A stretch of 64,000 nucleotides of DNA from Maea johnstoni (lineage: Eukaryota > Annelida > Polychaeta > Spionida > Magelonidae): the NCBI GenBank assembly GCA_963942565.1, contig OZ012688.1, positions 19,119,259-19,183,258 of the forward strand, given 5' to 3'. The notes below the pieces were generated by a model. The model was given only the letters and a program-made list of their open reading frames with translations. It was not told the DNA's origin and did not search any database. How positions within the stretch are numbered: position 1 is the first letter of the stretch; each line of letters opens with the position of its first letter. The translations under genes and the position numbers were made by a program. Positions 1-14,815 of the stretch are shown one piece after another.

Positions 1-71
1 AACATACACAGCACTATATTCTTTATTACAGCTGGTATGATAAACCTTGATCTTATTTGTCGATGGTATAT

Positions 72-206
72 CTGTTTCTTCTTGAATTATTGATACATAG
101 GTTAGGTGACCCTAAATGTGTGGTGTCAGAGATATCTGGGTGCTCTGATATGTCTGTCGTTATAAGATATTTCATGGTTTCCGTCCGCAGGACGGGTACT
201 TTTCTA

Positions 207-258
<52 letters not shown>

Positions 259-392
259 TAGAAAAGTACCCGTCCTACGGACGGTAACAACGAAATTTCT
301 TTTTACGTCAAAATATCAGGGCACCCAGATATCCTTGCAACCACACACTTAGGGCTACCTAACCTATGGATCAATACTTCAAGAGGCTTGGT
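72..392. mobile_element. Palindromic miniature element with (AT)n core
   Basis: Two arms of about 125 bp (roughly 75-206 and 258-390) are imperfect reverse complements around a (TA)n core at about 207-257. The innermost arms, GGACGGGTACTTTTCTAG and its complement, match perfectly. Outer arm words such as CATAGGTTAGGT recur inverted. A related single-arm stretch lies at 61500-61620. No coding capacity; a foldback or MITE-type element is the simplest reading. No target duplication was identified. Confidence 0.65.
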
Positions 393-465
393 AAACATAT
401 ATGCCATTGATAAAATATGACATACGATATGTCATATACACCCATCCTAATTTGGTTCTTCCTGT

Positions 466-1105
466 TGAAAGATATCATTTATGAATTTTTGTCATTCGGT
501 ATGATTTACAGACTCGTTTACAACTTTTTAAAGCTAAGATTATTAATGGGGTAGGTTAGAGGAGGAAACACAGATGTATAAACCTCTTACACTTGAATGG
601 TAGACTCTAATGCATTCTACACGAACTGTGATATAACAATTCGTAGCTTTGCTTGCTTTCTCCTCTGCCACTTAGGGATACGTAGTGACGGGTGCCGTAG
701 TAATCAGCGAACACCACCTACATACCCTTAGCCCCCATTGCCATTCTCATCACGCACCCCAACCTAATTGGAGTTGAAGAATGTCGTGAGAGAAGTCTCG
801 CAATCGTTCACTGCGCTAGATTCTCTCTTGGCAATAATGCAATATCAATAAAAGTGCAACACAGTAATCTGCTTAGCATAATTGGCCAACTAAACATTTG
901 CAAGTTATTTGATTGAATAAATGTGGTCAGTTCATATATAAATTTGTCAAAATCGTAAATGGTTTAAAACATTAATTGAAAGAAATAATCTTTATTTTAC
1001 CAATTTGCGGAATTCAGTACTCTTAACACGTCTGTTGGTAACTTCCTATGTTGTTTTAAAGCTGCACATGAATATTAATTGACCTAAGTTCCGCAGGTTA
1101 GGTGC
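466..1105. repeat. Dispersed repeat, copy 1
   Basis: This stretch matches 61195-62450 in the same orientation with many small indels. Shared words include CATTCTACACGAACTG, TTGATTGAATAAA, GAAAGAAATAATCTT and TTGCGGAAT. It adjoins the palindromic element to its left, and the copy at 61.2-62.5 kb also carries sequence from that element, so the two may form one composite family. No coding potential. Confidence 0.6.
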
Positions 1106-1113
1106 TAAATATA

Positions 1114-2690
<1,577 letters not shown>

Positions 2691-2963
2691 AGTTTATATA
2701 TAGTACTTAAGCATAATCGACCACTTGTAACTTGTTTTATGATCGTTTTATTGTATTCTTATGGTTATATTTTCGGTCATAGATGCCTGTGGCTTGGTGG
2801 GTCTACATTGTAAGGCGTTGCCACTGAATACTTCTAACCACTCTCCGTGGTCGATTTCGGCTCGAGTCATGTGAGAAGGTTGCATGATTTACGTGCAGGC
2901 GGTGGTTTCCCAGGGTACTCCGGTTTCCCCTTTCATCGAACGGCTAATCCAAAGTTAATCTTA

Positions 2964-3299
<336 letters not shown>

Positions 3300-3449
3300 A
3301 ATCATTAATGTATTCCTTGTCAAATATCTTATGTAATGTGTATATTTCTTTTGGAAATAAAAACTCTTCATTTTTAACATTCAATATATAAGGTCTTTGT
3401 TTTTTTTCATAGCATTTACCTTCCTTGTTACAAAGATAATATTATTAAT

Positions 3450-4340
3450 TGCGGGTGCGTTTTCAAGGCACCTATGATGATTTTCCTATCTGATATATTG
3501 TAGTCAATAGTACCCAGTTCCACTATCCAGTCCATAGATTTCTTGATACCTCACAATTCAAAAACATGTGTTCCACAGAGTCAAGTTTTGTTATACAGAA
3601 TCCACAGAGATTAGATGTTTTGATACACATTTTATACAGTTTCTCGTTAGTATAGAATCTGTTATGAAGAGTTCTGAACTGTATGTATTCAAGATATGTG
3701 TCTTTATATTAAGTATGCTGTTTAATGAAGGCTCTGCCAAGACGTATTGTTTATATTTCGATGTCAACATTCTCTTTCCATTTTACAAAAATGTTCTCTA
3801 ATACATGTTGAAAAAGAATCTTTTATTCTAATGAAATGTTTTGAACAACCCTTTTCACTAAGATTAATTAAAACATTTAAGGAGCTGTCTCTGGGCAATG
3901 ATTCTTGGTATAATGGAACTCTTTCTATTCTAGAAACTTTTTAATTTTGATGGGAATGGAATTGTATTCTAGAAATTTATTTTGATATTGAACTGCCATG
4001 TGAGAAGATCTCTGCGCACAGTTCGAAAACATATGGTGATAAGGTATAACTCTGCCTGCAGCCATGTGAAAATGGGATTAGATTGAAAAGAAACCATCTT
4101 GTTCAATCCTTGAAGTAAACCCTTTTTATTTACAGTATTCATTGATATCATATTCCATCCTGGTGTTTTTACCAATAAAGCTACCTGATATGAGGCCTGT
4201 CTTATCTTCATGTATATTTGCCTACATTGAAGGGAAAACTTGGAAACTGAATTAAGAAGTGCTAGCAGCCGCCAGTTCTTAGGGTCATTTTGCACGTTCC
4301 CTTGTTTAGCGATACATGTTATAAAACCATTAAGCTGCAA
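3450..4340 (-). mobile_element. LINE fragment (L1/Tx1-like), decayed
   Basis: Minus-strand translation near 4340-4230 contains NDPKNWRLLALLNSV, resembling the early reverse-transcriptase block KNWRPI.LLN. Near 3610-3530 it reads CGFC...SVEHMFLNCEVSRNLW, the Cys-His motif typical of the C-terminus of L1/Tx1-type ORF2 proteins. The RT core between them is missing, so the copy is internally deleted as well as interrupted by stops. The same C-terminal motif is found at 11.2 kb and 24.2 kb. Confidence 0.65.
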
Positions 4341-4359
4341 ATCTCAATTGCCAAACATT

Positions 4360-4699
4360 CTAATGCTACCAACCTTCACATTTAATGTTATATTCTAGAT
4401 CTATAAATTGCATTATGTCATAGTCATTCACTCTTGTCCAATCGTCAAGGGACAAGATATTGTTTTTTCGGGGCACGACTCCTGAATTATGGTTAACAAG
4501 GTGGGGGTGCCCAATTTTTATATTTCCTCACCTCCCACCCTCCTAAATTCCGAACTATGGCTCGAGGGGTGGGTCAATTTTTATTAAGTTTCAGTTCCAT
4601 CTCCTAATGCCCCCCACCCCCACTCTACCCCCCCCCCCCCCCCCCCCCTCCCGCAGGGCACCACACTTTTAAATTGAATGGCCCTATGGAAAAGAATTG

Positions 4700-4763
<64 letters not shown>

Positions 4764-5421
4764 TGGCGGATGCAAGGCATACTAGCAATTGATCATATAC
4801 GTCATTCGATATGCCATTTGTCTTATATCTCCATAAAACGTCAAGGCTAAATTAAATGCAATGGAAAACAATTAAGCATTGTTTGTGATAGATGTATTTT
4901 ATATTAAATACAGTAACTGCTTGTCGTTATACTTATATTGATTTGCCTGTGTGTTAAATCGAGCATGATGCCGCAATTATAGTTTCAAAAGAAACCTTAT
5001 ATTCAGCAAAACTCTTGAATTTCCTAAAAACTGCAAATTTAAATTGTCGGAACTTTAGGAGGAGAATACGCCCTCAAATCATATATATTTCACTGCCAGA
5101 CCTATGACATATGCTACTAACCATTACATTCAATTTGATATTGTAGATCTTGACATTGTATTATATTATAGTCATTTAATCTAGTCCAATCGTTCAGGGA
5201 CAAGACATTCTTTGTTTTCGGCCACGCCCCCTTAATTATGATTTAGGAGTTTGGGAGAGTGCAAAGTTTTGATCTTTATTCACCTTCCGCCTCCCGAATA
5301 TCCTAAACTATAGCTGGAGAAGGGGTGTTAAATCTTAATTTGGCTTCCATTCCTCACCCTCCCCTTCCTCCTACACTTTACGTCTCTAAGCAAAAAAAAC
5401 AAGCATCTTTCGCTAGTTAAC

Positions 5422-5487
<66 letters not shown>

Positions 5488-5700
5488 TGGCGGATGCAAG
5501 GCATACTAGCAATTGATCATAGATGTCATTCGATATGCCATTTGTCATATCTCTATAAAACGTCTAAGCAAAATTAAATACATTGGAAAATAATCAAGCA
5601 TTGGTTGTGATATATTATTCTATACAAACTGTGACTGCCTGTCGATATACCTATTTTGATTGTTTCTGTGTGTTAAATCAAGCATGATGCCGCAATTATA
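4360..5700. repeat. Tandem duplication, period about 724 bp, with (CT)n tracts
   Basis: Two copies of one segment lie head to tail. Each includes a TCCAATCGT..AGGGACAAGA stretch, a C-rich part, a (CT)n run (4701-4760 and 5425-5484) and then GTTTGGCGGATGCAAGG at about 4760 and 5485. A poly-C run at 4627-4648 is only in the first copy. Copies differ by many small changes, so the duplication is not recent. No coding signal. Confidence 0.8.
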
Positions 5701-6176
5701 GTTTTATTTCGTCTAGAGTAAATGAAACACACAGCAAGCTGCATTTGAACAAATACTAGTAGTGAAAGTCACATCTTTTAACAACATTGCATAAATAACT
5801 CATCGGCGTGTTCAATTGACCAACTGATGGAATTCATTTTCTTAACAAAACAGGAAACAGTAGAATAGTAAAGTATCCCCAATTGTATTTGCACGCTATA
5901 AATACTTCCATTACAGCATTCTTAGAAGAATGCAATGTCTTACAATATCCAAACACTACGTTTTTACAAGCATCTATGTGTCCATGGATTGATATGTGTC
6001 TGATTGATGGGAGGCATATACTAGCAATCGATGGTATTTGTTACCCCTATGTTATTACCTGTGGTATTCCTATGTGAATAAGGCTAGGAATTTGTTACTC
6101 TAAGAATTGTAAATAAGTTTGGTTCGTATGTTCAACTTTACAATTTATACCAGCTATTCATTGTCTTTGTCAGTCT
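5701..6176. other. Intergenic, nothing recognised
   Basis: No open frame of interest, repeat pair or RNA signature seen. Confidence 0.5.
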
Positions 6177-6180
6177 TTAA

Positions 6181-9100
6181 GGTGGCTGTAAACGTTTCCG
6201 GTGGAGAGCAGACTTTCCCTCAAATAATGGCTGATTTCTCATTATCTGTACACTAAACCCCTAGCAAACTATATATTTTTAGAAAGCTGAGATTCTAGGG
6301 AATACATAGGATATGGATAGGTTGTATCTTGGACCAATATAACTAAGAGGGATAGGCAAGGAGTGCCCAGTTCCCATTGGCGCCGTGATAAGCTCATAGC
6401 CTCGATCGGCGCATTCTATTTTGGGCGAGTGTGACTGCAGTGACGTCACTACCCGCCATAGCCACATGAAGACAGCAATGTTGAACTGAAAATTCTATCT
6501 TTGTCAGTTTTCCATTCAATTTTCTCGGTAGAGTAGCTAGAGTATTAAGTATTACGCCATTCTAAAGATGAAAATTAGTATTATGGAAAAATGTAGTTTT
6601 GATGAGGCATTTCCTGAATTAATCTTGTAAGATGAGTTGTTTTGTGACGATAAGTTCAGTGCAACTGTACTTAAGTGTGGACAAGCACAATCCTATTCAA
6701 ACACTTGCCACGTCGACATGAATACTTAGCTAAAATATTCCTAAAAGTCAACTTTAAATATGCAATTCTCATATTGTGAATACTATGTTAATACTAGATC
6801 ATTACTGAAAGACATTAGGCATCCCCTTCAAAAGTAAATAAAAGTGCTGGATAAATAAATCACTGACTCTCTATTAAGGTATCACCAAAAATATCTTGTT
6901 TTTGACACATGCTTTTTAGTTCCTTCTAAGGCGTACCTCAATCTTTTTGTATGGTTACTATAGATACATTTGTATTTACATACCTATATCTTTAGCCCAC
7001 TTTGTCCAGGAAAAAAATCATAATCAATCATAAAAGTGTATTCATAAATGTATTGAAAACTAGCAGGCTGATCCCTACATCCAGTATCTAGGATGTGCAA
7101 TAAAAGAACTGATCTCCATTGCTTCTTTTCCATCTTTTAAGTATATTGTAGTAGAAGAATAAGAAAAATAAAACATAAAGGAAATTACTATCAGTGTTTC
7201 AAAGCCTTTTCAATGAATTTTAACAACAACCCATTCCTTTAAAACCAACTCACAACCCTTATCAGAAGTGGACATCACTCGCAATTCCATTCTGAGACTG
7301 TTCAGGTTATTTAACACATCATATAAACTGCATCCTTCTGAAGTGCATAAACCTCAGATTAAGTTTGCCACACTTATCTATTGGTGAGCGCCATTGTGTT
7401 CAATATACTAGTACTTGCATATAGTGCAATTAGTGCCGTGATGACATCCAATATAAAAATATAAAAGAACTGATCTCCAATGCTTCTTTTCCATCTTTTA
7501 AGTATATTGTAGTAGAAGAATAAGAAAAATAAAACATAAAGGAAATTACTATCAGTGTTTCAAAGCCTTTTCTATGAATTTTAACAACAACCCATTCCTT
7601 TAAAACCAACTCACAACCATTATCAGAAGTGGACATCACTCGCAATTCCATTCTGAGACTGTTCAGGTTATTTAACACATCATATAAACTGCATCCTTCT
7701 GAAGTGCATAAACCTCAGATTAAGTTTGCCACACTTATCTATTGGTGAGCGCCATTGTGTTCAATATACTAGTACTTGCATATAGTGCAATTAGTGCCGT
7801 GATGACATCCAACCGATATCCCCTGGGAGGGAGGGAGGATGTGGGTGCCAAGGAAATTGCATTTACCCTGATTTACCGAAAATGTGATGTCAGTATTAGG
7901 ATTAGGGAAGTGGGGATGCATTGATTGCGGACAGGATGTGGATATCTAGACATGTCTATTATCCGTCTTGTTTCACTTGCAAGGAATCACTTCCTCTGCT
8001 TCCACCTCTTCTTCTATAGATAAATAAGCTTTATTTCAAGTCAGTAATAATTATACATAGTAAACATGAGCAGCGTCTTGTAGACTAAAAAATCTCTCCC
8101 CCCCCCCCCACCCCTTTACGTCAGTGTAATTAATTCCCCATAAAATAATCGAAATCTTCCCATCTTACAAAGTCCTATTTTATTTGCAATTGCCTAACAT
8201 CCCTTTCAACTGGATTCCATATATGGGCATATGACATCACCCAAGCCCGCCTACTTAGTAGACTGGCATCTTGTTTGCATTCTAATGTAATGCATTATAG
8301 CTCTTGAATTCTTAATAATTCAAAGAACTGTGCCATCAAAATCAATTTTCAGCTATCTAGTGTGTTATGCTGGCAGACTCTTTGACTGCAAGTATATTGA
8401 TTTGGCAAATAAAAGCTTGTAATGCTCTATATGGGGTTTTTAGCTTCATTTATCTAAGACAAACATGTTGCAGGGCCAATTCTGAAGCTATCCAAACTTC
8501 CAAAGCATAGCTTTCTGACAAGGTGGCTTTTAGATTCTGGGCCTTGAAAGAAAGATAATTTCACAAACCTCTATTGCTGTATCTCCACTCCAGTGATCCA
8601 AGTTACATAATCCAGAATGAGTAATCCATACATATTTTGCAGCAGAAATGGCAACTTTCCCTGAGGTCTGACACAGTATTCCTTTGTCTTATGAATCCCA
8701 TATGAGTAGACTGTCCACATTCACTACTAGACTGCTTGAAATTCTTAGAGGAAGTGACCTTCCTATACCCATAGCAAATCTTAATTTTAGACATTGGTTC
8801 CTGACTCCCATAATCCTTGAGGGGATTATGAGTGACACCACACTCATTGTTCTAGAATGGGGAGTCCTGAGGGGGTTATGACACCACACATACCTTATTC
8901 TATTTCCACAGAACTGAAGCCACAGTGCTAATCAATCACCTAACCCAATTGTTCACATGTAATTCCAATATTTTTTGTTTCTCTAACTGACTGACACCAT
9001 TGTTGTGAAAAATACAATCCAGGCTTCAATTAGTTGATAGCTGAATTATATGGATGTAATTGTACTTATATGGGTGTGATTGTCCCATTTTAGTATTGTT

Positions 9101-9587
9101 AATTACCCAAAGAGCATGGAGTGTCTGTTCAAGCTGGAGGTGTAACAAGGAATGACTCAACATGCAAAGCCCAAGTTTTCCCATCAAATACACACATTGT
9201 ATTACCTGTTGCCCAAAAACTGGTATGTTTCCTGTTTTTCTCAGACAGCCGGAGTCACATTTTGATTAAGACTAACCCCCAATACACTATTTTTGAATAA
9301 ATCAAAACATCATTATCTGTGGTGCCATTCCATTTCCTGCCTCATCTTCACTTGGCAGGTGGGAGGGGCTTATCAGCTAATTGGTCACATGACCAAAACA
9401 TTGCAGCATGGCTTGAGCCTTCTTTCTGATTCTCAGCTGTCACACAAACAAATTTCACAATTCATGGAGTTTGGAGTGGGGTAGAGGTATGGAGTTTTTT
9501 TCATATGTAGGGTAAGACCTGGTTCATTAACATAATAGATATATCTCAAAACAGGCCTTCCCTGAGGACGAAACGTTTACGGCCACC
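6181..9587. mobile_element. TIR element with TTAA target sites (Kolobok-like, non-autonomous)
   Basis: The left end reads TTAA-GGTGGCTGTAAACGTTTC (TTAA at 6177-6180). The right end reads GAAACGTTTACGGCCACC-TTAA (TTAA at 9588-9591). Inverted ends starting GG and a TTAA duplication fit Kolobok-type DNA transposons. The 3.4 kb interior has no transposase frame I can see and includes a 361-bp tandem duplication. The weak point is the distance between ends: two unrelated solo ends cannot be excluded. Confidence 0.55.
7101..7812. repeat. Recent 361-bp tandem duplication
   Basis: The segment starting TAAAAGAACTGATCTCCA at 7101 is repeated from 7462 with only a few differences, through GTGATGACATCCAA. 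It lies inside the TTAA-flanked element. No coding signal. Confidence 0.93.
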
Positions 9588-9609
9588 TTAAAGTGAAAAA
9601 CATACTTAT

Positions 9610-9829
9610 ATACAAGAATATAGTTATGATTAAATTGGTCTATGTTGTCTTTCATCATCTCACTTAACTTACTCATATTCATGTTTTTACATCCCCCAGT
9701 CATGTTGTTCCCTTTTTTCTTTATTGATTAATTACATAATTAATTACATTGTGATAATAATCAGGTGAGTAATCTGATTATTTTCCATACAGCCAAATAC
9801 TTTCTCAATATCTGAAATCTTAAAGTGAC
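9610..9829 (-). mobile_element. LINE C-terminal remnant, 3' part
   Basis: Minus-strand translation just left of 9829 gives FKISDIEKVFG..HLIIIT, which parallels FKISENEKNFG..HIIIIIT in the LINE at 24.3 kb. It continues the remnant at 11168-11303, from which it is separated by an inserted foldback element. Further 3' it is eroded by stops. Confidence 0.6.
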
Positions 9830-9831
9830 TA

Positions 9832-11167
9832 CCGTATTACCCCGTGTACAACACGCACCCTGTAGATAACACGCACCCCCTCCCCAAGTCCCATTCCCGT
9901 ATGTAAAATACAATTCCCCCTTTATAACACGCAGAGGGAGTTGGGGAGTGTGGGGTTAAGTACTTAACCCCTGTACCGTAACCCGCGTTGCCAAGTAACT
10001 CACCAGGCATGCCCATATTGAACAACTGAAACGGAACTAGAATATAAATGTTTAATATAAATTCTTTATTTCATTATTTGAGGCCGATACTTAACAAGCG
10101 TCTGTATTGAACTATAATATAAATGTTTAATATATATTTTTTTATTTCATTATTCAAGGCCGATACTTGACAAGAGTCCGCTATGGTCGTATTGAGGCTG
10201 TGATGCTGGTGACACACTCAAAATAAACAATCTCTTATTTTAGCACTTTTGTCCCCTTTCTAACAATTGTTGTCCAATCCCTGCGGTCTTGGCGTTACAG
10301 CTTAACGTTTACTTCCACTTAACTGCTTGAGCTGACTTGAATAGAACCACAGTTTCTATTTTGCAATGTTTTACCTCAAATGACATTTTCTTGATCAAAA
10401 AAGGGTAATTTGATTTGTAAATATAATGCACGTCTGCTACATATACTAGGCTAGGACAACCTGATGGAACATTTGGAGTTCATGCAAGATAATACCATAC
10501 AGCACACAATTTCTGGTAGAAATTTTACCTAAAAAAGTAGGTCACTAGTTAGAGACAGCAAAACACCCATATCTGATGTTGACCTATTTTCTTAATTAAT
10601 ATTCTCACTTAAGTCGTGTGCTGTAGGGCACTAAATTGCCAGAACTCCAAATTTTCAATGAAGTTGCCCTAGCCTAGCGTGTTGTGTAGACGTCCATGTA
10701 CTTAAAACTTCAAGGTAGTCTTTATTGACCAAGAAAAAAATATCATTTGAGGTAAAACAACATTGCAAAACAGAAGTTGTGGTTCTATCTAGGTCAGCTC
10801 AAGCAGCTGAGACAGAGATAACTCGGAGTCCAAACACCAAGACCACAGGGATTACATGAAACTTATTAGAAAGGGGAAAAGAGGGCTAAACAACGAGATG
10901 GTTTATTTTGAGTGTGTCACTAGCATCACAGCCGGAACGCTGACATCTGTGACCCGACCAGTTTACGGTTGGCTTAGTCTCTCCAAAACAAGATAATAAA
11001 ACAGTTTTAATGACTGTCACCATTTTCAACCTTGTCCTTCATGTCCCCTTACCCGTAGCATCAATGTAAAAAAGTTTTAGTTTATGTACCCGTTGATAAT
11101 ACGCACCCCCTCCTTGACATAGGTAGCCCGGTGTATAAAAGTGCGTGTTGTACACGGGGTAATACGT
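9832..11167. mobile_element. Foldback DNA element with TA target sites
   Basis: The left end is TA-CCGTATTACCCCGTGTAC (TA at 9830-9831). The right end is GTACACGGGGTAATACGT-TA (TA at 11168-11169). The inverted similarity goes well beyond the tips: about 9832-10500 and 10590-11167 are imperfect reverse complements, with paired words such as TTTTGAGTGTGTCACTAGCATCACAG on one side and its complement on the other. No transposase frame. TA duplication suggests Tc1/mariner-type mobilisation. It interrupts a minus-strand LINE. Confidence 0.72.
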
Positions 11168-11303
11168 TATTGTATATTTTCCTTATCCATTTTTGAGTGT
11201 CATTCCAAAATCTTTTTGCATTTTTAAACTGAAGATATATGTGTTTAATTGTCTCAATGTAACCATTGCAAAATAAACACTTATCATGTGAGGCAATTCC
11301 CAT
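11168..11303 (-). mobile_element. LINE C-terminal remnant, Cys-His motif part
   Basis: Translation gives MGIASHDKCLFCNGYIETIKHIYLQ (split here as MGIASHDKCLFC and IETIKHIY), the same zinc-binding motif as MGISNTPNCLFC..IEHVYIECP in the 24.1 kb LINE. The foldback element follows directly in the 3' direction. Confidence 0.65.
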
Positions 11304-12560
11304 CTAGTTATTGGTTGGTAACAGTTATTCTACGGATCAGCTTATATTAATGGGGTATACTAATGTGGAGTACTGTTACTGTTATTTGTGAATGCTTTTA
11401 TCAGAATTTAAGTATGTATTTCGTCATTTAATCTTTGTGACCACTCTTCTTTTAGTAAAGCCTGGTTCACAATGTCAAATACTTGTCTTGAGACTCGACC
11501 AAGGACACCAAGAACACCAAAAAATTCGTTTAATCACCAAGTCTCAAGATAAATCATGGGGAATTTTGATTTTTTAAAACTTTGTCTGGGATAAGTCAGA
11601 GATCTGTCCCGGACTTGTCCCAGAATGTCGTAATTCCCAGATGAGTCTGTGTCAGATAAGTATACGACCTAACCAGATATTTCTCAGGATAAAAATAATG
11701 CACAACAACCTTCCCAGATTAAAGCCGGATAGTTTGAAGAAAAATCTGGGACACTTGCCCTTTTCATTCATTAACACAGACAACAAACAAGCAGATATCA
11801 TCTTGCATCAAAAACTTTAATAGTTCCTTATCTAAGTAGTACATCATAACAAATAAGTATATACACAATATTATATCAATCCTTTTATCAATTCTCTCTG
11901 ACTTATTCTTGAAAACTCGATATAATGAAAAAAGTGTATAAGCATAGATCGCCTTAATGGCAGATCCTCACTAGCCAAGAACATAGAGAGACTAATCAGT
12001 AAAGCTTAACACTGGCTGCTGTTGTTACCATAGCAACCTTAAATATTATCGTTTTACAGTTAACAGATTACACAGGATTAACTCAAAAATAGATGCCAAG
12101 ATAAAATCCACGAAAATTAATGAAAGAGACGGGTGGGCGGGTAATTAAAATCTGTCAAAGTCAAGTTCAAAACTGCCAAGAAATACGGCAGGAACATTTG
12201 AAATGACGCGCAACAATACAACCCGTGTCAGGCCGATTGTTGCGCTACAAACAACAGTTGCGTAGCAACTGAAGACGTCCAAAAGACGATGACAACAAAG
12301 GGAAGGGAGTACGACGTCATCTGCGCCAATGCACAAGAATGCGACGCATTACTATGCAAATTAGTTTCATGCCTTACACAAACTCTCGCAGAATTTACCC
12401 AGATTAATCTGGTAATATTTCCCAATTGCGAAAAACAATCCTTGAATTCTCTCAGAACTACAAAAAAATGGCTACTTGATGGGTTTGGCCCGAGGAGTAT
12501 TCTGGGTAATTTTACAATATGGTTGATGCACAGCAACAACAAATTGATCTCTTGAGGTCG
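11304..12560. other. Intergenic; degenerate direct words, no gene
   Basis: Around 11580-11760 there are loose repeats of the type GTCCCGGACTTGTCCC, similar in style to the subterminal repeats of the 38.6-41.1 kb element, but no clear ends. Frames at 12145-12587 overlap on both strands and match no family. Confidence 0.45.
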
Positions 12561-12564
12561 TAAA

Positions 12565-12895
12565 ATTACGGGAAAAGAAAGGCACATAACATCACGCTCA
12601 TACCGACAAAACCGCTAATAATACTCATTTTTATTTTTTTACAAGGTTGCTTGTAATTCAGGTATATGATATGAGGCGCTTTTGTATTCATTTGACCACT
12701 GGAAACTTAAACATTGCAAAAACTTAAAAACAGTCTTAGTTATTTTCTCAATATAGGATTATGGGAAAAGAAAGTCACATAACATCATGCTCGAACTGTC
12801 CAAAGAACTCGTTTTTATTTTATTTAGTACATAAGAGGTTGCTTGTAATTCAGGTATATAATATGGGGCGCTTTTGTATTCATTTAATCAATAAA
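12565..12895. repeat. Tandem duplication, period about 197 bp
   Basis: GGGAAAAGAAAG.CACATAACATCA and GGTTGCTTGTAATTCAGG..GGCGCTTTTGTATTCATTT occur in both 12565-12700 and 12760-12885. Diverged, non-coding. Confidence 0.8.
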
Positions 12896-13441
12896 CGTAT
12901 AAAGATTCAACCGTCTAACAGATATATGCATTGAGACAAGTCAATCACCAAACTCGTCTCAATAATGAAGCATATCTCTTTTCCCATAGCAGTAATGGTT
13001 GTGAGGCATGTTGTCACATCAATGACGTCGTGGATGCTGAGAAAAGCATTTGATATGCTTCGATTCTCTTACAAATGCTACATTGGATAGATCAGATGAC
13101 AGGTGGGAGTCGAATGGCTGGGTTGGTCATATAAGTAATTGGATTATCATAAATGATAACTCCACATATAGGGAGTACTTGGTAATGAGATGTAGCGGAA
13201 TTAAAGAAAGAAACGGTTGTTTCAAGATGTAACAGTAGCTAATATGAAAATGAAAATAAAAATGTATTCGGATAGTTGCTGTAAGGCAAGTCGAAAATGA
13301 ATATTAGGTCCATCAGTGCCCGTTTCCTCAGATACGAGGTAACCAACTTTCAAAACTATTTCGCTCGAACAGTTTAATGATAGACATAAATAGGAAATTG
13401 ACCTACGCTTAGTGTACTCAACGACGCCGCGTCTGCGGATA

Positions 13442-13732
13442 TTATAGAATGGCTATTTTTCCGTGTAACAATTTTCCCTAATTTCTCATTTTTGGATGTT
13501 TCCGTTTCTAATATTTCCGAAGAGAGGACAAATGTTTTTTCCGTTTCTAATTGTCCCGTGTTATGTATATTTCTAATTTTAGTATGCCAAAGAGTAAATA
13601 TTAATCGATAAGGACAAGTCTTTCTCCGTGTTAATTAAGTCTCGACATGTACTGTATTGTTTTTTCCTATGTTGTATTTGCCCGTTTGAAAGCAGGAAAA
13701 TAAAACCCAAGGAAAAATTAGCCATTCTACAG
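13442..13732. mobile_element. Miniature TIR element, TA target sites
   Basis: Left end TA-TTATAGAATGGCTATTTTTCC, right end GGAAAAATTAGCCATTCTACAG-TA, giving 291 bp. No coding capacity. The consensus end (CTGTAGAATGGC) resembles a lone end at about 37152 and shares CTGTA with the TA-flanked elements at 55617 and 59224. Confidence 0.7.
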
Positions 13733-14692
<960 letters not shown>

Positions 14693-14701
14693 TGATAAGT
14701 G

Positions 14702-14707
14702 TTTATT
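14702..14707 (-). terminator. Candidate poly(A) signal of the first glycosyltransferase gene
   Basis: TTTATT on the plus strand (AATAAA on the minus strand), about 110 bp past the stop codon. Confidence 0.35.
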
Positions 14708-14815
14708 TAACGCATAGTGATCAACAAGGTAGAGTGGTAGAATTCCCAAAATATTGCATTGCTAGCACGACACTTTAATGTGCCTCACCACGCATACACT
14801 TCTAATGGGGATGGT

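Noticed and set aside
12145-12587. Overlapping frames on both strands
   Set aside because: No family resemblance and mutually exclusive.
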